Program-made: the position numbers and the translations under genes
From: Hydrogenophaga sp. PBL-H3
GTDB lineage: Bacteria > Pseudomonadota > Gammaproteobacteria > Burkholderiales > Burkholderiaceae_C
Direction of reading: 5' to 3'
DNA: 64,000 nt
NCBI RefSeq assembly: GCF_010104355.1
Contig: NZ_CP044973.1
Coordinates: 1-64,000, forward strand
In this document: one piece after another, positions 49,982 to 59,008 of the stretch
Numbering within the stretch: the first letter of the stretch is position 1
How the letters are laid out: the number at the start of each line of letters is the position of its first letter
The notes under the pieces: model-generated
Database searches by the model: none
Told to the model about the DNA's origin: nothing
What the model saw: only the letters and a program-made list of their open reading frames with translations

Positions 49982-51937
49982 ATGGCAAAGAAACGACAAT
50001 TTGAGCAGCTGCTGCGACCTGTTTTCGAGGCCCGCTCAACCCTTGCCTGGGGAGTTGCTTGCATCTGGATGGCAGGGGTAGCGCTCGTTCTGAACGCACC
50101 CAAAGCAGCATTGGCCGCATGTTCGCTGCTCGCGCTGACGATGGCGCTCTACAGAGCATTCGGAGCTCACCGGCTCATAAAGTACAAGGTGTCGTTGGTG
50201 GGCAAGCCCACCGTGGTGATGCCTGCTACGCACCTGCAGAAATCAATGCACAAGCTGGGCAACAACTTGTGGCTAGGCTGGGGCTACAGGTGGGAGCCAA
50301 GGCACACGCAGCGCGCCTACGAAATCATGAAGCGCGACCTGGATGAGGTCTATCCACCCAAGTGGTGGATGAAGTATTTCGGCAACGGGCAGGATCCGCT
50401 CAAGGTTAAAGGGCTGCCTTGGATCCACGGCCTGGACATGGGCGAAAAAGACGTCATCCTGCCCTTCGACTCGCTCAAGGGGCACTGCGCCATCATCGCG
50501 ACCACCGGCGCGATCAAGACTCGACTCGCCGCTCTGGTCATCTTTCAACTGGCCATGCGAGGCGACTGCGTGATCGTCATCGACCCCAAGGGCGACAAGG
50601 ACCTCAGAGAAATCTGCCGCCAGGCAGCGATCCTGTCGGGCAAGCCCGAACGCTTCCTGATGCTCCACCCCGCATTCGCAAGCGAGTCCGTGCGTCTTGA
50701 TCTGATCAAGAACTGGGACCGCGTGTCGCAGGTAGCCTCCCGCATCACGATGGTGCTGGACAGTCAGGAATCCGACAACTTCAAGGAATTCTGTTGGATG
50801 GCCGTGCACCGGATCACAAACGCCATGAAGTACGTCGGGCGCCGAGTCTCGATCTACAGCCTGAAGACGGCCATGGAATCTCGCACGGCAGTCGAGTCGC
50901 TGACCAGCACGGCTTTGCGCAAATTCTTCGAGGAAGACTGCCCGGAACTGAAGGAGGCGCTTGAAAAGCAGTTGAATGCGCAGGCCTCCGCCGGCGGCAA
51001 GCCGCAGAAGGGGGGCATTGAAACGTCGTCGCCCGAGCTGGCCGCCATGATCAAGGTCTTTCAGGAATTGGTTCCAGAGGACGAAGAGCAGGCCAAGCTG
51101 ACCGGACTACCGATAAAGCCGGAGGAACTGCGGGGCTTGATCGCAATTCTTGAGGCGAATCGTGAGTGGTTCGGGAAGATGATCATCTCCATCACCCCGA
51201 TGCTGACCAAGCTGACCACTGACGACCTGAAGGGGCTACTTTCACCTGACTACGACGATATCAATGACACGCGGCCCATCATGGATGGCAAGCGCATTGT
51301 TGAAGGAAACCACATCCTCTACATCGGCACCGACACTCTGGCCGATGAATCCGTCGGCCGAGCCATCTCAACGATGGCGCTGGCAGAACTATCAGCAGTG
51401 GCAGCTGAGATCTACAACCACGGCACGGCGGCCGACACTGGCGAGGAACCTCGTCGAGTCCACGTCGTAATCGATGAGTGGGGCGATGCTGTTTGCGCGC
51501 CCGTTATCCAGCAGGCAAACAAGGGCCGGGGCGCAGGTTTCTTTATCTGGGCACTCGGCCAAACGTTCTCCGACCTGGTGGACAAGTTCGGCGGAAACAC
51601 AGCTCGTGCCAAACGGTTCATCGGCAACATGAACAACATGATCGTCGGTGCCACCCAGGACCCCGACACGATGGCTCTCATTACCGAGAAACTGGGGGAA
51701 ACCACGATCACGGTTCGCGGCCAATCAACCGGAATAGGGTCAAAGACCGAGGACGTCGGCCTGGAATTCTCGGCAAACTCAAGTACATCGATTTCGGAAA
51801 AAGACAAAGAAATCTTCCCGAAGTCACTTTTGCCCAGTCTTCAGGACCTCCACTACATCGGATTCTTCAATCGCGGCGAACTCATCAAGGGCCGCATACC
51901 CGTGATTGTTGAAGACAGGAAATACAAGCCGACATGA
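49982..51937 (+). CDS. traD: TraG/TraD-type coupling protein with atypical P-loop
   Basis: A 651-residue type IV coupling ATPase that links relaxase-bound DNA to the channel. Two N-terminal membrane helices (about residues 20-60). The P-loop region is HCAIIATTGAIKTRL (168-182): compared with the usual GTTxxGKT, both glycines are replaced (A173, I178), while K179 and T180 remain. Walker B is CVIVIDPKGDKDL (D201). A C-terminal RecA-like half has VVIDEWGDA and IWALGQTFSDL. It overlaps the next gene by 4 nt (ATGA). Confidence 0.87.
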   Translation: MAKKRQFEQLLRPVFEARSTLAWGVACIWMAGVALVLNAPKAALAACSLLALTMALYRAFGAHRLIKYKVSLVGKPTVVMPATHLQKSMHKLGNNLWLGWGYRWEPRHTQRAYEIMKRDLDEVYPPKWWMKYFGNGQDPLKVKGLPWIHGLDMGEKDVILPFDSLKGHCAIIATTGAIKTRLAALVIFQLAMRGDCVIVIDPKGDKDLREICRQAAILSGKPERFLMLHPAFASESVRLDLIKNWDRVSQVASRITMVLDSQESDNFKEFCWMAVHRITNAMKYVGRRVSIYSLKTAMESRTAVESLTSTALRKFFEEDCPELKEALEKQLNAQASAGGKPQKGGIETSSPELAAMIKVFQELVPEDEEQAKLTGLPIKPEELRGLIAILEANREWFGKMIISITPMLTKLTTDDLKGLLSPDYDDINDTRPIMDGKRIVEGNHILYIGTDTLADESVGRAISTMALAELSAVAAEIYNHGTAADTGEEPRRVHVVIDEWGDAVCAPVIQQANKGRGAGFFIWALGQTFSDLVDKFGGNTARAKRFIGNMNNMIVGATQDPDTMALITEKLGETTITVRGQSTGIGSKTEDVGLEFSANSSTSISEKDKEIFPKSLLPSLQDLHYIGFFNRGELIKGRIPVIVEDRKYKPT

Positions 51938-52551
51938 CCCAGATCGTTTCCCTCGCAGCAGCGCGCGCCCGCCCTCCGAATCAGTCCGGTGACCCGACCG
52001 CGTTCGCTTACTGGTCGCTTGCTGACTTTTCTACGGACTCCACCGAAGACTGGCTGAGCGCGGCCATCGCCGGCACGCCGCACGAAGGTATGGCTATCTC
52101 CATCTGGGCACACCAGCCCACGCTGAAAAAAGCTACCAGCCGCCTTGCTGAATACATCACGCCGCGTTGGCCATCGCAGGACGGTCAGTCACTGCTTTGC
52201 AAGTCCATCGCCGAAGCGGTCTCGCGGTCAACCACGGCCATCAATAACCGAGAAGCGTTCATCGGCCGACTCGTTGGCGTCTATCTTTATGGACTCACTC
52301 AGTACGTCGCAGACGTGGCCCGGTTGAGCATCAGTGGGGTAGATCGCAATGGCGATCAACAGCGGTGGCAGCACTTTGCAGAGCCATTGAAGCCGTGGGC
52401 AGAGAAGCACGGCATCGACACCATCTGCGCGCAGTTGTCCCACCCTGGACCTACTGAGGTCCAGGTGGTGGGCTTGCACGCTCACATGGTTGCGCACCTA
52501 GCAGACCCAATCGACACCGGTTACCTCATCAAGCACGCATCCAAAGGGTGA
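51934..52551 (+). CDS. Hypothetical protein of relaxase module, paralogue of 22077
   Basis: A 205-residue protein starting inside the coupling-protein stop. It shares its length and long stretches with the protein at 22077 (YITPRWP, GVYLYGLT, DVARLSISGVDR, DPIDTGYLIKHA). No catalytic motif is seen. Its place after traI-traD recalls the small genes between traD and the membrane protein in SXT-type elements, so an auxiliary role in DNA transfer is likely. Confidence 0.75.
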   Translation: MTQIVSLAAARARPPNQSGDPTAFAYWSLADFSTDSTEDWLSAAIAGTPHEGMAISIWAHQPTLKKATSRLAEYITPRWPSQDGQSLLCKSIAEAVSRSTTAINNREAFIGRLVGVYLYGLTQYVADVARLSISGVDRNGDQQRWQHFAEPLKPWAEKHGIDTICAQLSHPGPTEVQVVGLHAHMVAHLADPIDTGYLIKHASKG

Positions 52552-52617
52552 GTGTTCGCCGGGGCTGGGCGTCACGATCCATGAATCCACCAGGCAACAC
52601 TCGCGCGCACGCCATAC

Positions 52618-53256
52618 ATGAAAAATTCGCAGCACCTCGGTTTCTGGTTCTTCCTGGCGATGCTGGGTTTTCTCATCGCACCCATGCTTCGCACTGGTGA
52701 CAGCATGGAACGGTTCGTGACGGCAGAGATTGCCCAGACCCGTGCTGCCATGGGGGAACGCGTTGGTAACGGCGTTGTCTCTTTTGCCAATGGACTGTTC
52801 GAGAACACGCCGCTCAAAGGGGTCATGGTCGCGGCCAACAAAGCGTCGCTCACCGACAAAGAACGCCAGTTGAGCATCAAGGTGGCTGGCGTGGGCGGTG
52901 CCGTGATGGCAGACCTCTTCAACAGCTACATGTCGGGCCTTGTCTTGCAGTCCTACGTGGTAGCGATGAGATTGGCCATTGTGATGATCTGGCTGGTCTT
53001 CCTCTTGCCATTCTTTGTCGCCGCGGTATACGACGGCTTGATGCAACGAAGCGTCAAGATGGCCGAGTTCGGCACTATGCGTCCCGCTACCTTCACGCTG
53101 GCGGGAATGATCGTGATTCCAATTGTCGCGATGCCAGTCGTTTACCTCGTGATGCCATTCACGATGTCTCCGCTGCTTGCGCCGGTCTGGGCCGCTTGCG
53201 TTGCACTGCCGCTTTCGGTTTTGATCTCGAACTCGCAGCCAATCTTCGGGCGATGA
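52618..53256 (+). CDS. DUF4400-type conjugation membrane protein
   Basis: A 212-residue membrane protein. Hydrophobic segments lie near residues 8-24, 115-140, 162-182 and 185-203; the loop between the first and second has LSIKVAGVGGAVMADLFNSY. The layout fits the DUF4400/PFL_4697 family of integrative conjugative elements. It follows the relaxase module and precedes the trb operon. Start ATG 52618 lacks a strong ribosome site. Confidence 0.65.
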   Translation: MKNSQHLGFWFFLAMLGFLIAPMLRTGDSMERFVTAEIAQTRAAMGERVGNGVVSFANGLFENTPLKGVMVAANKASLTDKERQLSIKVAGVGGAVMADLFNSYMSGLVLQSYVVAMRLAIVMIWLVFLLPFFVAAVYDGLMQRSVKMAEFGTMRPATFTLAGMIVIPIVAMPVVYLVMPFTMSPLLAPVWAACVALPLSVLISNSQPIFGR

Positions 53257-53296
53257 CCCGATAGAAAGCGGGTCAACGCACCGAATAGGGTGCGTT
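53255..53296 (+). terminator. Tandem hairpins between DUF4400 and trbB
   Basis: GACCCG (53255-53260) pairs with CGGGTC (53269-53274); AACGCACC (53275-53282) pairs with GGGTGCGTT (53288-53296). No T-run follows. They could be a weak terminator or an mRNA stabilising element at the start of the trb operon. Confidence 0.5.
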
Positions 53297-53337
53297 GGCT
53301 CGACAGAAAAAGCGGGGCGGCACGCAAAAATTCTTGC

Positions 53338-54330
53338 ATGCATCCCGTACCTACCCCAGCCCTTGCATCCAAGTCCGAGCGCGCGAGTTATAGCAAGAAC
53401 GTCCTGAATCAAATCAAGGACACGCTCGATACGCTGCGCCCATATTTCGAAGATCCCGAGATCAACGAAATCATGGTCAACGGCCCGGATGACGTCTTCA
53501 TCTCAAAACACGGTAAAGAGCGTCGCGTTCGGGTCGCACTGACTGCAGGAACGATCCGCACGGCAATCACCCTGATGGCCTCTTTCGTAGCGAAGGAAGT
53601 TGGCGAGCGGTCAAACAACAGGCTCTTGTCGGCCCAGCTTCCTGGCTTTCGAATCGAGGCGATTCTTCCACCCGCCGCAGTTAAGGGCCCAAGCATGTGC
53701 ATTCGCCGCCATGCTGCCCGAGTCTTCACGCTGGATGAATATGTCGCAGCTGGGGTGATCTCCGAGAAGTACGCCAAGGTGATGGCGGACGTTGTCGACG
53801 CCCGCGAGACGGTGTTGATTGCGGGTGGCACCGGATCGGGCAAGACCACGTTCATGAATACCTTCCTTTCGATGATGCCGGCAGAGGATCGTCTGTTTGT
53901 CATCGAAGGGGTGCACGAGCTGCAGGTCACGTCCGAGAACCACGTGATCATCGAATGTGACGAGGAGCAGGGCGTCACACCACGGCGCGCTGTTCGTACA
54001 GCAATGCGCTATGCACCCAAGCGGGTGATTGTCGGCGAATTGCGTGGTCCAGAGGCGTACGACTGGCTCGACGCTGCAAACACTGGGCACCCGGGGTCGG
54101 CCGCAACGATCCACGCAAACAGCGCCGCCAAGGCGCTCCCCCGACTCGAAAACCTACTTTTGATGGCCGACATGGGCGTCCCTTACGACTCCCTCCGCGT
54201 GGCCATTGCTGAAACCGTCAACTGGATGTTCTACATCCAGCGCGATGGCGCAAAGAGAACCGTGTCCCAGGCAGTACGCCTGCACGGTTACGACCGTACC
54301 AAGGGCACCTATGACCTTGAGAACTTTTGA
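53338..54330 (+). CDS. trbB: TrbB/VirB11 secretion ATPase
   Basis: A 330-residue hexameric ATPase at the inner face of the type IV secretion channel. Walker A GGTGSGKT at residues 163-170, Asp box near LFVIEGVHELQV (usually IEDT.E; here EGVHE), Walker B VIVGELRGPEAYD, His box GHPGSAATIHAN. Start at ATG 53338; a GTG at 53290 in frame would add 16 residues and overlap the hairpin. First gene of the trb operon. Confidence 0.92.
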   Translation: MHPVPTPALASKSERASYSKNVLNQIKDTLDTLRPYFEDPEINEIMVNGPDDVFISKHGKERRVRVALTAGTIRTAITLMASFVAKEVGERSNNRLLSAQLPGFRIEAILPPAAVKGPSMCIRRHAARVFTLDEYVAAGVISEKYAKVMADVVDARETVLIAGGTGSGKTTFMNTFLSMMPAEDRLFVIEGVHELQVTSENHVIIECDEEQGVTPRRAVRTAMRYAPKRVIVGELRGPEAYDWLDAANTGHPGSAATIHANSAAKALPRLENLLLMADMGVPYDSLRVAIAETVNWMFYIQRDGAKRTVSQAVRLHGYDRTKGTYDLENF

Positions 54331-54376
54331 TACCAACCAGCGCTTCACCCTTTTTTAACCACGGAGAACCTCCCTC

Positions 54377-54766
54377 ATGAACCTCGCAAATACTCCCCTC
54401 GTGTCCTTCGGCGGCAAGCTCGATCATGGCGCCAACGGCTCCCCAGCACGCGTTGGCGGTTGGGTTCTCATGGCCTTCCTCATGCTGCTTGCCTTCACGC
54501 CAGGCAGCGCCTTTGCACAGATTGAAGTGCCCTTCATTCAGGACTTTGGCTGTGACGTGGTCCAGTGGTTGCGCGGACCACTTGCCGTGGTGATTTTCGT
54601 CATGGTGGTTGTCGTGACCCTCATCTTCGGAATGATCACCAAGATGGACTGGGGCCGCATCATCACGGTCTGCATCATCTTCGGCATCGTCCTTGGCCTG
54701 GGCCGAATCCTCTCCGGTAGCGAGTACATGCAGAACCTGGCCGGCTTGAACGCTTGCCTGATGTAA
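54377..54766 (+). CDS. trbC: TrbC/VirB2 pilin
   Basis: A 129-residue pilin precursor. A long signal region ends at GSAFAQ (about residue 48), followed by two membrane helices (about 68-86 and 93-112), as in VirB2/TrbC. TrbC of IncP is processed and cyclised; the C-terminus here (LAGLNACLM) differs from RK2, so cyclisation cannot be inferred. GGAGAA lies upstream of the ATG. Confidence 0.87.
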   Translation: MNLANTPLVSFGGKLDHGANGSPARVGGWVLMAFLMLLAFTPGSAFAQIEVPFIQDFGCDVVQWLRGPLAVVIFVMVVVVTLIFGMITKMDWGRIITVCIIFGIVLGLGRILSGSEYMQNLAGLNACLM

Positions 54767-54769
54767 GCC

Positions 54770-55075
54770 ATGGCGTCCCGCTCAAGCCTGTTTCACCTTT
54801 CGCTGCATCGGCCCAAGCTCATCATGGGCGTGGAGAAGAGCAGCTTTGGCGGGCTCGTGTTCGGCGCCGTGTTTTCACTCGTCGCACAAGCATTCTGGGC
54901 GTACCCGCTGCTCATCATTCTCTTCGTGTTGGCCCGTTGGGTAACGAAGAAGGATGACCAGTTTGTGGGCGTGCTGCTGAAGTACCTCAATGAGGAGCAC
55001 GTCTACGACGCGCTTCCTCGGCCCTCTGATTTCCAGAAGCGGCCCAAGGGCTGGGGCAAGGGCTTGCCCCGCTAG
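54770..55075 (+). CDS. trbD: TrbD/VirB3 membrane protein
   Basis: A 101-residue protein with the VirB3 layout: short N-terminus (SLHRPKLIMGVEKSSFGGLV), two close membrane helices (about 28-62), then a polar tail (FVGVLLKYLNEEHVYDALP). Starts 3 nt after trbC. Associates with the VirB4 ATPase in the inner membrane complex. Confidence 0.87.
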   Translation: MASRSSLFHLSLHRPKLIMGVEKSSFGGLVFGAVFSLVAQAFWAYPLLIILFVLARWVTKKDDQFVGVLLKYLNEEHVYDALPRPSDFQKRPKGWGKGLPR

Positions 55076-55144
55076 TTCAACAAGAGGCTGAACTCGGCCA
55101 ACCGAGCAGCCCTCTTGTTCTCCAAACCTCACTACGTTGTCCCC

Positions 55145-57694
55145 ATGCTCTCCTTCGAAGACCTCTTCACCAAGCCTCGCAAGTCCGCCCGCAGCTTCGC
55201 TGAGTTGCTGCCATGGTTTGGCATGATCACAGACGATGTTGTGCTTTGCCAGGATGGCTCATTGCTTGCCGCATTCGCGGTCGCCGGTGACGACGTTGAG
55301 GGCAAGGAGAATTACGAAGTGGACCATCGCATCAACCAGATGCAAACGGCACTTCGCTCGTTGGGCGAAAGGGTGACCCTGTGGAGCATTCAGGAACGTC
55401 GGTATGTGGACGGCTACCCTGCGGGCGCCTTCACCAACCCAGTGGCACAGGCCATCGATGACCAGTGGGCCGCTTCGCTTCGCGTACGCCGCAATGCTGT
55501 CATCAAGCAACATTTTTTCCTTGCCTACAACTTCCCAAGCCGGTCTGAGGCGTTCTTTGAATCGCTGAGCGCAGAGGTTCAAGAACACGATGGCAACTTT
55601 TTCAAGGCCGTTTCGAGCCTCGCCAAGCGCCGGCTTTCTGACAGGGGCGCGATAGCTGGAGTTCGCGGTCAACTCGCTGAAATGGCTGCGGAGTTCGAAA
55701 AGGTGCTCGCAGCGTTCTCAGGTGTCGTCGAACTCAACTTGGGCTTTCGCCGCCTTGGTGGGAAGGAGTTCCTCGGCGAGCTTCATGCCCGAGCCAACTT
55801 CGCATCCATTCGTGGGCCCGTGACGCCTCCCCAAGGCCGAAGCTACCTGAACACGCTCTTGGCTACCGATTCGGTTGAACGCAAGCACGACCTGATGGAG
55901 TTCAAGGGCGTCAACAAGACGGTTTACGTCGCAGCGTTGTCAACCACGGGAACTCCACAGGAGGCACACAGCCTCGACATGGACAAGCTGATGGCGGTGG
56001 ATTGCGAGTACGTCCTTGTTCAGTGCTACCGATTCCTTGATCGAATGGTTGCGGAGAAGGCCATTCAGGACGCGGAAATGTTCTACCGATCAGAGGTCAA
56101 GTCCGTTGTGACCCGAGTAGCCGAGCGCTTGTTTGATGTCGAAAGCGAAAAAGTCAACACCGGCAACCTGCATCTCGCTCAAGACGCACAGGATGCCCTC
56201 GTGGAGCTCACCACGCAGGACATCAGTTACGGCTACTACAACATGTCGTTGCTAGCCATTGGCGAGACGCCACGTCATGCAGAAGCAGCTGCAGATGTAC
56301 TGGGAGGATCGTTGCGTAGCAGCGGGTTCACGATTGTTCGCGAACGCCATGGCCTCATGGCCGCTGTCCTCACATCGTTCCCCGGGAATGCCAACGCCAC
56401 CCTGCGGTGGAAGCTCGCATCAACCGCCAACATTGCAGATCTGGCTCCTATCCGCACCATTACTCGCGGCGAGGCGACGCACCCTCTTTTCTCCCGCGTG
56501 ATCGGTCACGAGGTTCCCCCGCTTTGCCGCTTCCTCACGCCATACGGTGTCACCTACGACTTCAATACCCACCAGGACGATCTTGGGCACACCGCGGTAA
56601 TTGGGGGGTCGGGAGCAGGCAAGACCTCACTCATGACGCTGTTTGTCGCGCAGTTCCAGAAGTACCACCCTTCACAGACATACATCTTCGACAAGGACTA
56701 CAGCCTGGCCATGGCGTCGGTGCTGATGGGTGGCAAGCACGTGGACGTCAGTTCCGCTGGTTCGTCACGGTCGATGAATCCTGTTGGCGTGATGATGATG
56801 AACGACGACGACATGCGTCTGCGCCAGTGGATCGAGGTATTGATCACCGCTGGCGGAAGCACCGTTTCAGCTGAAGAAGGATCGAGCATCTTCACAGCGA
56901 TTCAGGGCCTTCGCAGGTCGCCCTCCTCGGCCTGGCGACTCTCTGCTTTGTACGCACTGATTGCTGGCGAAAACCTCCATCTGGCCGCGAAGCTCGCTCC
57001 CTATGTGGACCGTTCTGACTCAGAAGACGATTACGGATCGGGTGTGTATGCCAGCTACTTTGACAGCCTGGAAGACAACTTCTCCTTGACGAAGATGGTG
57101 TGCCTTGAGTGCGGCGGCATACTTCAGACGCCACAGCTGGCCAGCCCCTTCATGGATTACGCGTTCTACTGCATCGAGCGCAGCCTCGACGGGACGACGC
57201 CAACGTTCATCTACGTGGAGGAGGCGTGGTACATGCTCTCCAACCCAGTCTTTCTCCAGAAGTTTGAAGACTGGCTGCGTACCTTTCGAAAGAAGCGGGC
57301 GTTTGTCGTTTTCGCCACCCAGGCCCTCGACGAAATTGCGCGGCTGCCGAATGTGGGCAGCTTCACTCAGAACATTCCGACGCAGATCTTCCTTCCCTCG
57401 GTGAAAGGCTCATCGCAGTCACAGGCTGAGTTGTACCGAACCATTTTTGGTACCAACGAAGCCCAGATGCAGTTGCTTGCATCGGCTATCCCTAAGCGGG
57501 ACTACCTGCTCATCAAGCCGACGGTAACTCGCTTGGTCAACACGCAGATGCCCCCTGCGCTCATTGCCATCAACGAGGCAACTACCCAGCCCGCAAAGGT
57601 CAAACAGATGTTCGAGTACCGCGATGACGGACTTCCCGCCTGGGAAGCTCGTTTCATGAAAGAGGTGCTGAACATCGACATCGGCGCTCGCTGA
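55145..57694 (+). CDS. trbE: TrbE/VirB4 secretion ATPase
   Basis: An 849-residue VirB4-family ATPase, close to TrbE length. It begins MLSFEDLFTKPRKSARSF, typical of TrbE. Walker A GGSGAGKT is at residues 487-494 and Walker B is in TFIYVEEAWYML (E for D as usual in this family). FVVFATQALDEIARL is the conserved Q-containing motif. It powers pilus assembly and DNA transfer. The ATG at 55145 is preferred over a TTG at 55115. Confidence 0.94.
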   Translation: MLSFEDLFTKPRKSARSFAELLPWFGMITDDVVLCQDGSLLAAFAVAGDDVEGKENYEVDHRINQMQTALRSLGERVTLWSIQERRYVDGYPAGAFTNPVAQAIDDQWAASLRVRRNAVIKQHFFLAYNFPSRSEAFFESLSAEVQEHDGNFFKAVSSLAKRRLSDRGAIAGVRGQLAEMAAEFEKVLAAFSGVVELNLGFRRLGGKEFLGELHARANFASIRGPVTPPQGRSYLNTLLATDSVERKHDLMEFKGVNKTVYVAALSTTGTPQEAHSLDMDKLMAVDCEYVLVQCYRFLDRMVAEKAIQDAEMFYRSEVKSVVTRVAERLFDVESEKVNTGNLHLAQDAQDALVELTTQDISYGYYNMSLLAIGETPRHAEAAADVLGGSLRSSGFTIVRERHGLMAAVLTSFPGNANATLRWKLASTANIADLAPIRTITRGEATHPLFSRVIGHEVPPLCRFLTPYGVTYDFNTHQDDLGHTAVIGGSGAGKTSLMTLFVAQFQKYHPSQTYIFDKDYSLAMASVLMGGKHVDVSSAGSSRSMNPVGVMMMNDDDMRLRQWIEVLITAGGSTVSAEEGSSIFTAIQGLRRSPSSAWRLSALYALIAGENLHLAAKLAPYVDRSDSEDDYGSGVYASYFDSLEDNFSLTKMVCLECGGILQTPQLASPFMDYAFYCIERSLDGTTPTFIYVEEAWYMLSNPVFLQKFEDWLRTFRKKRAFVVFATQALDEIARLPNVGSFTQNIPTQIFLPSVKGSSQSQAELYRTIFGTNEAQMQLLASAIPKRDYLLIKPTVTRLVNTQMPPALIAINEATTQPAKVKQMFEYRDDGLPAWEARFMKEVLNIDIGAR

Positions 57695-57716
57695 CGCCTG
57701 TTCGAGCGCACCGCGA

Positions 57717-58319
57717 ATGAAGCTACTAGAAGTCGCTGTTTGCTGGCTTCTGCTCGCCTGTTCGACTGCGTCGCAGGCTCAGGGGCAGACCGCTCCCCAA
57801 CAAATTGCTGGGGGTGACGGTGGAGCCGCTGTCACCCACTGTGTGCAGGACGCCGCTGGCCGTCACTCAGTCAATCCATGGATCCTCATGGCGATTCTGA
57901 AGGTCGAAAGCAACTTCAAGCCATCGGCTGTAAACAAGAACCCGAACGGCACTGTGGATCTAGGACTGGCCCAGATCAACTCGATGCACTTGAAGGAGCT
58001 GGGCCGCTACGGCATCGGCAAGCACGACCTACTGGATCCATGCGTGTCGACGTACGTGGCGGCATGGCATCTCGCCAAGCAGGTGCGCGAGTTCGGGAAC
58101 ACCTGGTACGCCGTTGGGGCATATCACTCACGCACCCGCTGTTTCAACGACCGCTACGTTGGGTTGGTTTGGAACACCCTAGTTACATGGGGAGCAGCGC
58201 CCGGCCCGACCAAGTCAGTGATGTCGCTCCAGTCGTGCGGATTCAAAGGCCCAGTCGCTGCTGGAAAAGCGCCCCGCGACAGGCATCAAAACACCTCGGT
58301 TTTGGCCTTTGATGAGTAG
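57717..58319 (+). CDS. VirB1-like lytic transglycosylase
   Basis: A 200-residue secreted SLT-type enzyme. Signal peptide residues 1-22. Catalytic Glu64 lies in NPWILMAILKVESNFKPSA, followed by GLAQIN (84-88) and YVAAWHLAKQVREFGN. It cuts peptidoglycan so the secretion channel can cross the wall; it corresponds to TrbN/VirB1. Four to five cysteines (for instance C42, C108) may form disulphides. Confidence 0.9.
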   Translation: MKLLEVAVCWLLLACSTASQAQGQTAPQQIAGGDGGAAVTHCVQDAAGRHSVNPWILMAILKVESNFKPSAVNKNPNGTVDLGLAQINSMHLKELGRYGIGKHDLLDPCVSTYVAAWHLAKQVREFGNTWYAVGAYHSRTRCFNDRYVGLVWNTLVTWGAAPGPTKSVMSLQSCGFKGPVAAGKAPRDRHQNTSVLAFDE

Positions 58320-58355
58320 TCATCACCCAGTTCGGTAATGGTTAAGGAAAGCACC

Positions 58356-58811
58356 ATGTTTGACAACGTTCTCCAGCAGGTTCTCGCGCTCTCAGTAGAG
58401 GACCGAAGGCGCATTCAAGGCGTGTTGAACGCCCTAGACAAAGCGCAGGCATCCCCGGGTTCCACTGCGAGCGAGCATCCTCCTGGTGCCTCGTTAGATG
58501 AGGCAACCAACTACGCGATCAGGACCGAAGAGCAAGAACTAACCGAGTGGCTTCAGACCGGTTCTGCTGATGCCCCGTATGTGCAGCTTGTACGCATTGA
58601 CACCGCCATTTCCCAGTGCGAAACAGAGCAGGGCGTCGAAGTCCTGCAGGCCTATCGCAGGCGGCTTCTCGAAGATAACCCCGCTGTCGCAGTTCGGGCA
58701 TCAGTCGTGAAGCTCGGTGCGGAGCGCCCCTTGTTGCTGGTTGGCGGAGTGATCGGATTGATCGTGGGCATCGTGGCCATCGGCCAGGGCATCTTCCGTA
58801 GCCTGTTCTAA
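58356..58811 (+). CDS. Small membrane-anchored hypothetical protein
   Basis: A 151-residue protein. A helical N-terminal half (VLALSVEDRRRIQGVLNALD), a middle with IDTAISQCETEQGVEVLQAY, and a C-terminal membrane helix (LLLVGGVIGLIVGIVAIGQG). Start 58356 with AAGGAAA upstream is preferred over ATG 58338. It stands between the transglycosylase and trbF; possible entry-exclusion or assembly factor, unproven. Confidence 0.7.
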   Translation: MFDNVLQQVLALSVEDRRRIQGVLNALDKAQASPGSTASEHPPGASLDEATNYAIRTEEQELTEWLQTGSADAPYVQLVRIDTAISQCETEQGVEVLQAYRRRLLEDNPAVAVRASVVKLGAERPLLLVGGVIGLIVGIVAIGQGIFRSLF

Positions 58812-59008
58812 GGCGACTTGTCGTTGCGACATCGCGCCGGCCGCCGTGCCTTTGCCAACTAAATCGCGGCTCCCTCATATCTCACTGGAATCCGTCATTC
58901 CACCTGTGCTTTTCTTTGGGCATTTGGAGGATATGACTGGAAACCCATTCGTTGGCGCAGCCTAGTTTCGTCCCGATATCCATAGCATCAGTTCTGAAAG
59001 GTACCTCT

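Noticed and set aside
53255..53296. Attachment site or integron-like recombination site from the paired inverted repeats
   Set aside because: The repeats are simple hairpins, with no integrase nearby and no duplicated core sequence elsewhere in the window.
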